The notes below the pieces were generated by a model, which did not search any database, was not told where the DNA came from, and was given only the letters and a program-made list of their open reading frames with translations. A stretch of 64,000 nucleotides of DNA from Lentinula raphanica (lineage: Eukaryota; Basidiomycota; Agaricomycetes; Agaricales; Omphalotaceae): contig JANVFP010000050.1 of the NCBI GenBank assembly GCA_027919835.1, forward strand, positions 124,001 to 188,000, given 5' to 3'. Made by a program: the position numbers and the translations under genes. Shown piece by piece: positions 44,929 through 55,471 of the stretch; the stretch's first letter is position 1; every line of letters starts with the position of its first letter.

Positions 44929-47900
44929 ATGGAAGCTTGTTTAAATAATGTTGCTCGTAACAAGAAATCATCTTTCAGACTTTCAGTAACACTTTGGGTA
45001 TACGGTTTTAAAGTGCAGGCCGAGGCTCTTGTTGACTCTGGAGCAACAACAAATTTCATTGACAAAAGATATGTTGAAAGAAACCACCTGGTAACAAATA
45101 AGATAGCACAGCCATACCGAGTTTTAAATGCGGATGGAACGCCAAATGTTGCGGGAGAAATCAAAGAGTATGTCCGAGCATATGTCCAAATTGGTTCACA
45201 TAAAACCATTCAGTATCTATATGTCACTCAGCTAGGTGACAAGGACATGATGATTGGATACTCTTATCTCTACAAGCACAATCCAGAAATAGATTGGCAT
45301 TCAGGGGAATGGGCGTTCACCAGGTGTTCAGAGACATGTGCATCTAGAGCCCGTAAAATACGAGTTGATGAAGCTGGAGCTGATGAGCTTCACCTCGAAC
45401 CAGATTTACCATGGGAATCTTCACTGGACAATTTAGGAGAAGAGGACATGGATAATCCTTACATTAACTGGATTGACATGCACAATCCAGATGAGCAAAA
45501 ACAAGCAGCAACTATTGCCGCTATGTTTGATGAAAAACATCTAGAAGAAGAATTTGTTGAGGAAGACGAGGATACCACTAAGTGGAAATCTCTTATACCA
45601 CCATGGTTATATGATTATGGTGACGTCTTCTCAAAGAAAAGATCAGAGCGGATGCCAGAACGTAAACCATACGACCATCCAATTGATTTTGAGGAAGGGT
45701 CTACTCTTCCCAAACCATCAAAGATCTATCCACTGTCTTTAAAAGAAAGGAATTCTTTGGATGAATGGATTGATGAGGAACTTAAGAAAGGCTATATTAG
45801 ACCATCTCAAAGTCCTATCGCTGCTCCATTCTTCTTTGTCAAGAAACATGATGGTTCTTTACGACCAGTCATGGATTATCGAGCTCTCAATGATATCACT
45901 GTTAAGAATCGCTATCCAATCCCTCGAATATCAGACTTAATAGACTCTCTCAGCCAGGCTTCAATCTTTACGAAGATTGACTTACGCTGGGGATACAACA
46001 ATGTTCGAATTCGTGAAGGGGATGAATGGAAAACAGCATTCATTACAAAGCGAGGTTTATTTGAAGCAACAGTCATGTATTTTGGATTCTCCAATGCACC
46101 AGCTACCTTTCAGGCAATGATGAATGATATTCTCGGAGACTTGATACGTAAAGGAAAAGTAATGGTGTACTTGGATGATATCCTTATATTTGGCAATGAC
46201 AAAGAAGAACACAGGGAGATTGTTCGAGAAGTGCTGCAAAGACTTCGAGACAATGATCTCTATGCAAAAGCTGAAAAATGCTTTTTTGAGCAGGACAGTA
46301 TAGACTACCTTGGAATGATTATTTCTAAAGGTTATGTGAAGATGGATCCAAAGAAGCTTGCTGGAGTTCTTGAGTGGCCTGTACCAACAAAAGTAAAACA
46401 TGTTCAAGCATTCTTGGGCTTTGCAAATTTCTACAGAAGATTTATTAAAGATTTTGCCAAGATTGCAAGGCCACTCACCAATCTCACTAAAAAGGATCAA
46501 CCTTGGCTCTGGGATGACATAGCACAGGAAGCATTTGAAGCGCTGAAAAAGGCTTTCACAACTGCTCCTATTTTGAGAATACCGGATGACACTAATCCTT
46601 TCCGACTAGGCACAGATGCCAGTGATTTTGCAGTCGGAGCTGTATTGTATCAACTGGACCCAGATGACAATCTGTGGCATCCAGTTGCCTTCTATTCCAA
46701 GTCACTCAGTGTTCATGAACGTAACTATGAGATATATGACAAGGAATTGCTTGCAATTATACGAGCATTGGAAGAATATCGACATTACTTGGAAGGTCAT
46801 CCAGAAAAATTTGAAATATGGTCAGATCATCAGAATTTGACTTATTTCCGGTCTGCCCAGAAGCTAACACGAAGACAAGCGAGATGGGCTTTGTATCTTA
46901 CTCGCTTTGATTATTCTCTACGGCATAAGCCAGGAAAAACAATGCAGGCTGAAGACCCTCTGTCCAGGAGGCCAGATCATGAGGAGGGGGTACACCTCGA
47001 CAATCGAGATCAGATTTTATTAAAACCTGAATTTTTTGCCATTCAGGCTATTGAGGCTGCTCATGAATCGCCTATAAATGATGAACAAATCCTAAGGGAG
47101 GTCAAGGAAGCCTTGCTAACTGATGAAGTTACAAAGGATTATAAATCACTTCTGTCATCAGGACCACGAGAATTCAAGAAATCACTTGAAGAGTGGAACT
47201 ACGAAAATGGGTTACTACTCTATCGTAGCAAAATATATATACCAAAGAGCACGGACGATCATTTACGAAGACGAATAGTCCAGATGCATCATGATTTACC
47301 ATCAGCAGGACATCCTGGGAGATGGAAAACCTATGAACTCGTATCCCGAAACTATTGGTGGCCAGGGATGTCAGTCTTTGTTAAAAACTATGTTTCAGGC
47401 TGTGACACTTGTCAGCGGATGAAAAATCGCTCACAACAGCCCTTTGGACCCTTACAACCAAATAAAGTACCAAATGGACCTTGGGAGATCATTTCCATAG
47501 ATCTTATCACCCAGTTACCACCATCTGGAGAATACAATGCTATCTGTGTTGTGGTAGACCGTCTTACCAAGCGAGCACACTTCTTTGCAATTACAAACAA
47601 CTTTACAGCTAAAGACTTAGCAAGGTTACTCTATGACAGAATCTATCCTCTGCATGGATTACCATTGCAAATCATATCTGATAGAGGAACACAGTTTGCA
47701 GCTGAAGTGTTTCAAGAATGGTGTAGACTACTCAGAATAGAATCCTCTATGTCAACTGCCTATCATCCACAAACAGATGGACAAACAGAACGTGTCAACC
47801 AGATTTTGGAACAATATCTTCGGTGCTATGTTGATTATAACCTCAATAACTGGGCCAACCTATTAGGCACAGCAGAGTTTGCATACAGCAATCAAGCACA

Positions 47901-48618
47901 TGAAGGCACTAAGGAGAGTCCATTCTTTTTGGAATATGGTCGACATCCTCGTGCAGGTCCTATTCTTATTAAAAACCATGGGTCCATTGACTTCAATGAC
48001 ATAATGCAACAAAGATTTGAAGCACAAGAGCAGGCAAAATCTGCACTCAAGTTGGCAGCTGAACGGATGAAATGGTATTATGATAAAGGAGTTCAAAATA
48101 TACCATTCAAAGTTGGAGACAAAGTTCTGTTGAATCTTAAAGACTATCAAACTACAGAACGTGCTTTACAACCAAGATATGAAGGACCATTCAAAATTGT
48201 CAGAAAATTATCTGATGTAACTTTTGAATTGAAATTACCTCCAAAATATCGCAGTATACATCCAGTCTTTCATGCTAGCAAACTTGCCACCTATATGGAA
48301 TCTACTATTCCAGGACAAAAGCCACCTACTCCTGAGACTATTATAGTCAATGGAAAGGAAGAATGGATAGTGGAGAAAATCTTACAACACCGAATTCGGG
48401 GAAAGAAGTTACAATATCTGGTTAGATGGAAAGGTTTCACTAGAGAGGATGACACCTGGGAACCTGTTGCAAATCTAAAAAATGCACCAGAAAAAATCAA
48501 AGAATATAAAAAAGAAAATAATAATGCAGCTCACAGTATGGAACTGGATCTCTTCTCAACGGAGCTCGAATCTGAAGAGGGGGTAATGTCACAGATTTCC
48601 TTATACTCCTATCCTTGA
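44929..48618 (+). CDS. pol: Pol polyprotein with C-terminal chromodomain
   Basis: From the first ATG at 44,929 there are 1229 codons. Aspartic protease: DSGAT at residues 36-40. Reverse transcriptase: VMVYLDDILIF with YLDD at 414-417. RNase H: TDASDFAVGAVL with D563. Integrase: HH-CC zinc region ending CDTC (825-828), catalytic D858, D918 and E954 (D-x35-E spacing), and AYHPQTDGQTERVNQ. Chromodomain: about 1144-1195 with YLVRWKGFTREDDTWEP. The frame is open upstream to at least 44,848, overlapping gag in the -1 frame, so Gag-Pol fusion by frameshift is likely. No catalytic residue is missing. In chromoviruses the chromodomain steers integration to particular chromatin. Confidence 0.95.
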   Translation: MEACLNNVARNKKSSFRLSVTLWVYGFKVQAEALVDSGATTNFIDKRYVERNHLVTNKIAQPYRVLNADGTPNVAGEIKEYVRAYVQIGSHKTIQYLYVTQLGDKDMMIGYSYLYKHNPEIDWHSGEWAFTRCSETCASRARKIRVDEAGADELHLEPDLPWESSLDNLGEEDMDNPYINWIDMHNPDEQKQAATIAAMFDEKHLEEEFVEEDEDTTKWKSLIPPWLYDYGDVFSKKRSERMPERKPYDHPIDFEEGSTLPKPSKIYPLSLKERNSLDEWIDEELKKGYIRPSQSPIAAPFFFVKKHDGSLRPVMDYRALNDITVKNRYPIPRISDLIDSLSQASIFTKIDLRWGYNNVRIREGDEWKTAFITKRGLFEATVMYFGFSNAPATFQAMMNDILGDLIRKGKVMVYLDDILIFGNDKEEHREIVREVLQRLRDNDLYAKAEKCFFEQDSIDYLGMIISKGYVKMDPKKLAGVLEWPVPTKVKHVQAFLGFANFYRRFIKDFAKIARPLTNLTKKDQPWLWDDIAQEAFEALKKAFTTAPILRIPDDTNPFRLGTDASDFAVGAVLYQLDPDDNLWHPVAFYSKSLSVHERNYEIYDKELLAIIRALEEYRHYLEGHPEKFEIWSDHQNLTYFRSAQKLTRRQARWALYLTRFDYSLRHKPGKTMQAEDPLSRRPDHEEGVHLDNRDQILLKPEFFAIQAIEAAHESPINDEQILREVKEALLTDEVTKDYKSLLSSGPREFKKSLEEWNYENGLLLYRSKIYIPKSTDDHLRRRIVQMHHDLPSAGHPGRWKTYELVSRNYWWPGMSVFVKNYVSGCDTCQRMKNRSQQPFGPLQPNKVPNGPWEIISIDLITQLPPSGEYNAICVVVDRLTKRAHFFAITNNFTAKDLARLLYDRIYPLHGLPLQIISDRGTQFAAEVFQEWCRLLRIESSMSTAYHPQTDGQTERVNQILEQYLRCYVDYNLNNWANLLGTAEFAYSNQAHEGTKESPFFLEYGRHPRAGPILIKNHGSIDFNDIMQQRFEAQEQAKSALKLAAERMKWYYDKGVQNIPFKVGDKVLLNLKDYQTTERALQPRYEGPFKIVRKLSDVTFELKLPPKYRSIHPVFHASKLATYMESTIPGQKPPTPETIIVNGKEEWIVEKILQHRIRGKKLQYLVRWKGFTREDDTWEPVANLKNAPEKIKEYKKENNNAAHSMELDLFSTELESEEGVMSQISLYSYP
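48576..48583 (+). other. Polypurine tract
   Basis: The run gaagaggggg ends three bases before the 3' LTR (taa/TGTCAC). It is the expected primer site for plus-strand synthesis. Confidence 0.75.
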
Positions 48619-49035
48619 TCATTTATCTTATCTTTTTCCTATTTTATCATTTGATTATCAGTAGTAGTTTATTAGCTAAGCATCTCTGTGCCATCATCTT
48701 CTCATATGTACAATCACACAGTAATATCAGGTTACTTGACTACAGTAATATCAGGTTACCTGGCTACAGTAATATCAGGTCACTTAGTTACACTGATATT
48801 AAGTTACCTAGCTACATTAATATCAGGTCACTTAGATACACTGATATTAAGTTACCTAGCTACATGGATATTAGATTACCCACTGTTCCAGAGTAGTATA
48901 AATACCCCTCTGTATTCCTGGGTATCCCCCCAGATTCAAGAACATCTTTTATCCTCTTGTGATCAACTTGTGCTCATACTCTGTCACTATCCCCAACCTT
49001 TGCAACTACAACTAGGTGAGTTCTAAGTTGTGATA
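48587..49035 (+). repeat. 3' LTR of the chromovirus
   Basis: It has the same 449 bp as the 5' LTR with no difference seen by eye, and is followed by the target duplication ggaac at 49,036-49,040 and then by the resumed ankyrin frame. The last residues of Pol are encoded within its first bases. Confidence 0.93.
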
Positions 49036-50112
49036 GGAACATATGGCACAGCACTCCAAGGAGCATCAGCATTTGGTCATAATGATATTGTTGAACTGCT
49101 GCTAGGACATGGTGCAGATGTAAATGCTCGGGCAGGAAAATATGGCACAGCACTGCAAGCAGCATCAGCGCAGGGACACAAAGAGACTGTTGAAATTCTT
49201 ATAAGGCACCATGCAGATATAGATGCTCAGGCAGGAAAATATGGCACAGCACTCCAAGGAGCCTCCGGATTTGGCAAAAATGATATTGTTGAACTGCTGC
49301 TAGGACATGGTGCAGATGTAACTGCGCAGGCAGGAAAATATGGCACAGCACTGCAAGCAGCATCAGCACAGGGACATAAAGAAACTGTTGAAATTCTTCT
49401 AAGGCACCATGCAGATATTGATGCTCAGGCAGGAGAATATGGCACAGCACTCCAAGGAGCATCAGCATTTGGCAATAATGACATTGTTGAACTGCTGCTA
49501 GAACATGGTGCAGATGCCAACTCTCAGGTGGGGTATTTCGGAACAGCACTCCAGGCAGCATCAGCAAAGGGAGACAAAGAGACTGTTGAACTGCTGCTAG
49601 GGCATGGTGCAGATATTGATGCTCAGGCAGGAAAATATGGCACAGCACTCCAAGGAGCATCAGTATTTGGCAATAATGAGATTGTTGAACTGCTGCTAGA
49701 ACAGGGTGCAGATGTTAACTCTCCAGTGGGGTATTTTGGAACAGCACTCCAGGGAGCATCAGCACAGGGACACAAAGCGACTGTTGAAATACTTCTAAGG
49801 CACCATGCAGATATTGATGCTCAGGTAGGAAAATATGGCACAGCACTCCTAGGAGCCTCCGGATTTGGCAATAATGAGATTGTTGAACTGCTGCTAGCAC
49901 ACGGTGCAGATGTAAATGCTCAGGCAGGAAAATATGGCACAGCACTGCAAGCAGCATCAACACAGGGACACAAAGAAACTGTTGAAATCCTTCTAAGGCA
50001 CCATGCAGATATTGATGCTCAGGCAGGAACATATGGCACGGCACTCCAAGGAGCATTAGCATTTGGCCAAAATGATATTGCTGAACTACTGCTGATGGTA
50101 AACAAACACTAG

Positions 50113-51775
50113 ACAACTGGGAAACAACATTGAGATAAGTTTGCCAACAAAAAAAAACTGAATCAAAAAATTCAAAACTATATGTATATATGAAGTTGTG
50201 TTACAGACTAGAAATTTGATGAAAGCCTATATTGAATATTTACTGTCACAAACTCAAAATAAGTTAAGAAATTTATTATACATTGATAGAAGACAGATGA
50301 TATAATTCTTACAAACAAAATTACTAAATATACAGATATGTTATGAAGCATAACAAAACCTCACCTCCTAAATTTTCCTGCATTTTCTTTCATTTTTTGT
50401 GAATTTTCTGAATGGGTTTTCAGTGTTGCAGCCAATGGCCAAAGCATCGCAGAACTGGCATTTATTTGGCACTAAACGCATTTTCACCTCTCATCTCTCA
50501 ACCTTCACCATCTCTGCCTTTACATTTCCACTTTTGACTCTCCCTCATGTTCTTCGACTTTCAGGATGCTGACAGGAACTACCATAGCAATCTAGGGACA
50601 CTTAGAGGGATGGAGACCTCGAAGGAAGGGTCTGCCATCCAAAATTTCCTTCATGCATAATCTATTTGATAGAACAGCTTACCTGGGCTAACCAATAACA
50701 CTAGAAGGTGTCACTGGGAGTCATTCAGTGACACCTCGGCCCCTTTTCCCTCCCCCCATCCTGGATTCCCCTCACTTGTCACACCCATTCTCTGTCCCTG
50801 AGAAACCTTGGCTCTGCTATACAAAAAACCCATGACCTATTTAATGAAGCCATCAGCGTGCGTCACATTGTAGTCCTTATACTCTCTGACAGGTCTTTGA
50901 AGATGCCAAAAGCAGAGGCTCCACTCAGCACTCGTTAACAAGAATTCTACTGATTTCCAGAACTAACTACATACGGTGAGTCATTGCCTCCACAAAGACT
51001 CTCTGCTACTTCCTTTAACAAGCCTAATTCTGCTGATTTCCAGAACTAACTACATACGGCAAGTCATTGCCTCCACAAAAACTCTCTGCTACTTCCTTTC
51101 CTTCGAACCCAGTCCTTCACACACCCTCTAATTGTCATATCGTTGATTTATGCTCACTGGAAATCCGGAACCGTGGCTTAGTTCCTTGTCTCCAACTCTT
51201 TCCTGCAAATCCTCAAAGCTGCCTATGGGTCCATTCTTTTGTTGCCTGGAGATCCTTTGCTTTATGTAGGTCATATATCACCTGAATTTAAGCCCGCACC
51301 GCTAAATGGGACGTGTTAGATTTAGACACTAGCCGCCAAGTTGAACCAGCACTTATCTGGGAATGAACCGTCTTGTATTTACACTTCCATTCTGAACTGC
51401 TCTGTTTTGACGCTTTCTAGATATACTGTCTTTGGTTTACACTTTGCAACTGTCCACTCCTGTACTGTAATTCCAAGACAGTTCTTCTGTTTCAGTAATC
51501 ATTTGTCTTTGCCTTACACTTCCTTTCTAGACTGCTCCATTAAGTTGACACTTCTCCGACGATCTTCAACTTCATGCTCATCCATTGCTGTACTGTAATT
51601 TTAAGACAGTTTTATAATATACTGTCTTCATTCTACACTGTGTGCCCAGCCTGTCTAAAACTGACAGTAGGAGATAATCTGTCTGAAATCAACACCTATG
51701 CTAATTGCGGAGTACTGGTAGAGGCATTCCCTAGGTGCCTCAGCTTTCTTCACTCAAAAACACTTTGACTGCTCA
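50113..51775. other. Intergenic: truncated LTR end and local duplications
   Basis: At 50,339-50,355 the palindrome tgttatgaagcataaca matches the end of the solo LTRs at 5,480 and 54,720 (minus orientation), but no partner end or duplication was found. An 83-bp-period duplication lies at about 50,944-51,099 (gatttccagaactaactaca in both). From 51,300 to 51,775 there are imperfect repeats around tactgtaatt..aagacagtt. No gene is supported. Confidence 0.5.
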
Positions 51776-53154
51776 ATGCCTGCCCAAAGAACTTCCCAAC
51801 GCAAAACAGACCGGCCCTTAGATGACTCTGTTTCTCCTTCGACTCCTTCCTCATCTCGCAAGAGAGGTAAGAACCAACGAGTCCAACCTTCACTCGGAAC
51901 TGCTCCTACTGCTGTCTGTGGAGAGTCAGGATCTGGAAATCCTACTGCGTCCCAACTACTCTCGCACAGTCATCAGACTATCGAAGACTGGTACAAGTCT
52001 TTCAATACAAAGAAGGGATATGCTGGATATGTGAAGAGTGAAAAGAAGTGGATACTCGAGTGGGCTGCAAATACTGAGATAGACCCGGAAGACAGTGGGC
52101 AAAGTGCTGCAGATACCAAAGGGCTGGCACATGGTTTTGACAATATCTCAAAGTATACCCCCATGGCACATATAAATGTGACCATCATAGGAACAAGTTC
52201 TCTACTGCTGAGGGTATACGCTTGGCATTTAAAGATTACTTTGAGAGGTAGAGTGGTTTTGAACTTTGACTGGCAGAAGTATAAGGCTAAGATGATTTTT
52301 CAAATTATTATAACAGAGTGCTTGGGTGTCAGGGAGAGTTTTGGAAATTCAACTCCCACTCTCATAAGTGGGAAGGTAACCCCGTTTTTGAAACTGACTA
52401 TAGAACTTATTACGAGTCTCTCAAGAATCGAGAGAACAGGACTTCCACATTTATGCAAGCCCTGCCTATGCTTCCTGCTGATCTCAAGATTTTGTTCACC
52501 TACCTTGATTCTTCGAGCAGATGCAGAGAATTCAACATTCTTACACAACATTTGTATTTCAAGGCTTTTGCTTCAGCTGCATTCAATTTGTGGACAAGGT
52601 GAGCAGCTCCACTCTTGTGTTCCATATCAATCTAAGAACAATAACAACAAGGAACGATGAGCTCATACACTTTATGGTGAAGGACTTGAAGCTCAGCCTC
52701 ATTTCAGAAACCGGAGTCCCGTACATTGAGTTTTGTCTGATTTTTTGTAAAACAAATAAAGATCCTAACAAAGGTATGAGTGTTTGTGACGCGAAATCTG
52801 ATGTGCTTCACTCTTTCTATATCTAGTTCAGGCTTACCACATACCCCCCGACTCGAACCATCCCAAGTTTGATTGCTACACACACATGACTGCTTGGATC
52901 AACCATCTGCGAACTCTCCTTCAAAGAGCCTTGCTGAATACAGATTATGTGTTTCCGGGCATTGCTTCAACAGGGCAGCTGAAGTTTGGAGAGAATACTA
53001 GCCGTATGGGTGTGGAAAATTTGCTGGAAAGTATAGTAGAAGCTTCAGGCTTGATGGAAGGACAAAGCGGAAAATTCACAACCCACTGCTTTCGTAGAGG
53101 AGGCGCACAATATAGATTCATGTGGGCAGATCACAAATGGAGTTTGAAGGCAGT

Positions 53155-54720
53155 TGTTAGGGTGCTCGTTGCTCTAACCCTCGACGGCACCACAGACGGA
53201 GGCTACGAGCGATTCGTCCCAACGAACGTCGTAGACAGCTGCTAAGCAGGGATGTTCTACACTGAACATCTGGACTGAGAAGGATTGCCGATACTTTGTA
53301 GTTGTTACACTTGTTGATACACCAGACTAGAGAGAGGAGAAAGAGCCCAATACCATTGAGAAACCTATGAGAATAACCGATCTGGGGATCGGATACAGGA
53401 AATGTACCTACTTATATAGGTTTTCTGTAGGTAATGATATATAAGGTAAGTAATATATAAGTAAATGTTGGCTTGAGGACGTGTCACCACAATAGTAATT
53501 GTGATGACACGTCCCAGTGCCAGGACGTGTAAACGCGTCGTTGTTATTGTATAACGTCGACGCGTTATTACTGAACATGACTCGAAACAACTCGAATCGG
53601 CGTGAAGACGCGTCGATCCGGCCATTTACGAGTATTAGAAATCAAATGTAGAAACAAAAGAAAATTATCAGATGACAGCAGACGAGGAGTCGCCTTGACT
53701 CTGCTTGACTCGTCTGCTGTGCTGTGCCAGGAATACCCATCGAGTGCCAGAGCGACACGCTAAACCGTAAAGGGAAAGTTGGAAGGCTTGGATAGGTCAA
53801 GGAGGGCCGGCCATACGCGTACGCGGTCCAGATAAGCAGGGGTAGGGTCGAACGGGGTCGAATACGCGTAAGCAAGGTGGAAACAGCAAGTGGTAGCCCA
53901 GGGGCAGGTTTAGGCTGTATGTATACGAGCCAAAGATGACGGGATCGAGCTGACGAACGGAGAAACAGAAACAAGGTAGCTTGATGATGGGATTAAGCTG
54001 GATAAGTTCCGAATGGAAACGGGGGGCGACGTTGTGGTTGAGAAGGCAGGACCGAGAGGTTGTCGGGTGTATATCGTCATCAAGACGACTAAGCGGAGTG
54101 CTGAGGATGCCAGCATTGACAAGAGCGAGATGACGAAGGGGTAATCGGAAAAAGAAGGGTGCGGAGTCGTAGTTGCCAATGCGGGACCGAGGGTTGTTGA
54201 AGGCTGGAGATCCGGATTGAGCATGAGGGTGTCAGGAATTGTCGACGTGAGTCGACAATGTTCCCATCCTGACGACGGAACTGCGTTAGCCTAGATGTAA
54301 TCCGTTCTATGAACGGATTACGCACTGGTAATCATACTGGCTGGCAGACCGTGTCCTCGCGGTCTCCAGCCCTCTTAAGTCATCCCTCGTCGTCTATATC
54401 ATCCTCCTATTGTCTTGTGGTGTCCTAGTTGCGATCCCGAGGTTCCTATGGCGTTGAGAGGAAGAGGAAGAGGTCGAAGGGAAGGGAGCGATGAGAAGAA
54501 GTAACCGTGAGAAAAAGGAAAAGGCGGCGCTTCTGCGTTCAAGTGCTGAGATGCTGAATAAGCGCCAGCTCGGCGTAGGCTCGGCTAACAATAATAGGGG
54601 TTTGTGAAGCTTGTTAAGGCCTAGGAAAATACAGGAAAAATAGGGAAAAATGCCAGGGATATTCAGGGAATACTTGAGAGAATTGTGGGGGTGGTAGAGA
54701 TTATGTTATGCTTCATAACA
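53155..54720 (+). mobile_element. Solo LTR, 1566 bp, in the recombinase gene
   Basis: It starts TGTTAGGGTGCTCG and ends TGTTATGCTTCATAACA, with the 5-bp duplication gcagt at 53,150-53,154 and 54,721-54,725. The first 180 bp or so match the start of the solo LTR at 5.5-6.3 kb (ctctaaccctcgacggcacc, ggctacgagcga). The middle differs in length. Removing it with one gcagt rejoins WSLKAV to KWWGGW in frame. No internal domain is present. Long arm-like frames within it on the minus strand are not genes. Confidence 0.9.
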
Positions 54721-54758
54721 GCAGTCAAATGGTGGGGAGGGTGGTCTTCCAATGAGAA

Positions 54759-55471
54759 TGTGAGTTCTCACTCGCAGCGTTGTCACTTTCTGCTAAAATA
54801 ACAAATTTGCAGGTTGGCACCATCATGTTGTGGTCGAGTCGATTCGTGGAGCCGTAGAGGGAGGAGGATCAGCGCCTTCTGTAAGAGGAGTGGAGCTAGA
54901 CGAGGAACGTGGGACGACAACCGACAGTTGATGGACAGCGGCGATGGGAAGGGTTTTGGACGCTGAACAATTTTGTGAACGACTTTCTTTCTGATTTTCT
55001 TCTACTTACAGAACGACGACAAGGCGGAGGCTACGAGTCTGGACCGCCACCTAAGCCCTTCACCTTGAGCAAGTGAAGAGAGGATGGAGGACCTCTTTGG
55101 CGAAGGGGGAATGCGTCAAGCGGAAACCCGACGAGGAGCCCGAGCCGAGTCAAAGTTCGCTGTCACTTCATTTTTCTTCTCGACGATCATTAAATATTCG
55201 GTCTCGCACGTTACGGACGATATAAATGTATGCCCGTGTGGGCTGGGGAAACAATTCTCCCTCTTGGACTCTTTTCTTTACTGTGACTTAAGAGGCTCGC
55301 AGTAGCCAGCGACTCAGGAATCAGGCTCGAAGCAGCCAGTAACTCAAGAATTCGAGCGAAGACTCGAACAAAGCTAAGCTTAATCATATTGTTATCATAC
55401 TGACATACTCCTTTAGCTTTAACAGCTATCTACCGTTCTCGACTAGCCCTCTCGGTTCCATACGTGGAACA
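54759..55471 (+). mobile_element. LTR-like insertion, about 713 bp
   Basis: The stretch begins TGTGAGTTCTCAC, ends CCATACGTGGAACA and holds tataaatg near 55,220 with pyrimidine-rich DNA after it, as in an LTR. It separates NEN from SSSSMCYLLDEL of the recombinase, and the frame resumes if about 710 bp is removed. A clean 5-bp duplication is not visible, so exact ends are uncertain. A retained intron starting GTGAGT is an alternative but gives no sensible junction. Confidence 0.45.

Larger units (their letters stand above)
41476..49035 (+). mobile_element. Ty3 chromovirus of the Tf1/sushi type, 7.56 kb, complete with LTRs
   Basis: The two LTRs are 449 bp each (41,476-41,924 and 48,587-49,035) and read as identical. 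The target duplication ggaac is at 41,471-41,475 and 49,036-49,040. Inside are a leader, an extra ORF, gag and a 1229-codon pol with protease, reverse transcriptase, RNase H, integrase and chromodomain in that order. A self-priming primer site and a polypurine tract are visible. Identical LTRs mean a very recent insertion. Possible defects are an in-frame TGA in the extra ORF and a frame slip at an A-run in gag. Confidence 0.95.
37507..50112 (+). pseudogene. NACHT-ankyrin NLR-like gene (copy B), ankyrin array split by a chromovirus
   Basis: Probable small exons from the ATG at 37,507 lead to LSTDEEKKLQDWLAAPDC .. ILWIQGK. Then come a 25-nt P-loop microexon (38,111-38,135; GKAGSGKTFL), the NACHT exon 38,196-38,747 (VIYHYFDIRDN, IYILIDALDECKD, RIIMSSRDH) and the exon from 38,798 (LPDNLQEIYTEAIT, LLWLLYSFEPLYIS). 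After an intron ending at about 39,689, an ankyrin exon gives about 18 repeats to 41,475. After the retroelement, about ten to eleven more follow from 49,041 to the stop at 50,112. The repeats form 66-residue doublets (ALQGAS.FG.N.IVELLL..GADVN.Q then ALQAAS.QGHKETVEILL.HHADID.QAG). Removing the insert and one ggaac restores the frame (DAQAG/TYGTALQ). As assembled, the gene should make a truncated protein ending in LTR-encoded residues. Confidence 0.85.

Noticed and set aside
50339..51300. Third complete solo LTR
   Set aside because: Only the tgttatgaagcataaca end is present. No opposite end or 5-bp duplication could be located.
53642..54325. Minus-strand genes within the 1566-bp solo LTR
   Set aside because: Overlapping short frames without domains lie inside a repeat with defined ends.
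54763..55448. Intron in the recombinase gene starting at GTGAGT
   Set aside because: Joining to any AG before 55,487 gives the wrong frame or a junction unlike the family, and 700 bp is far longer than other introns in the window.
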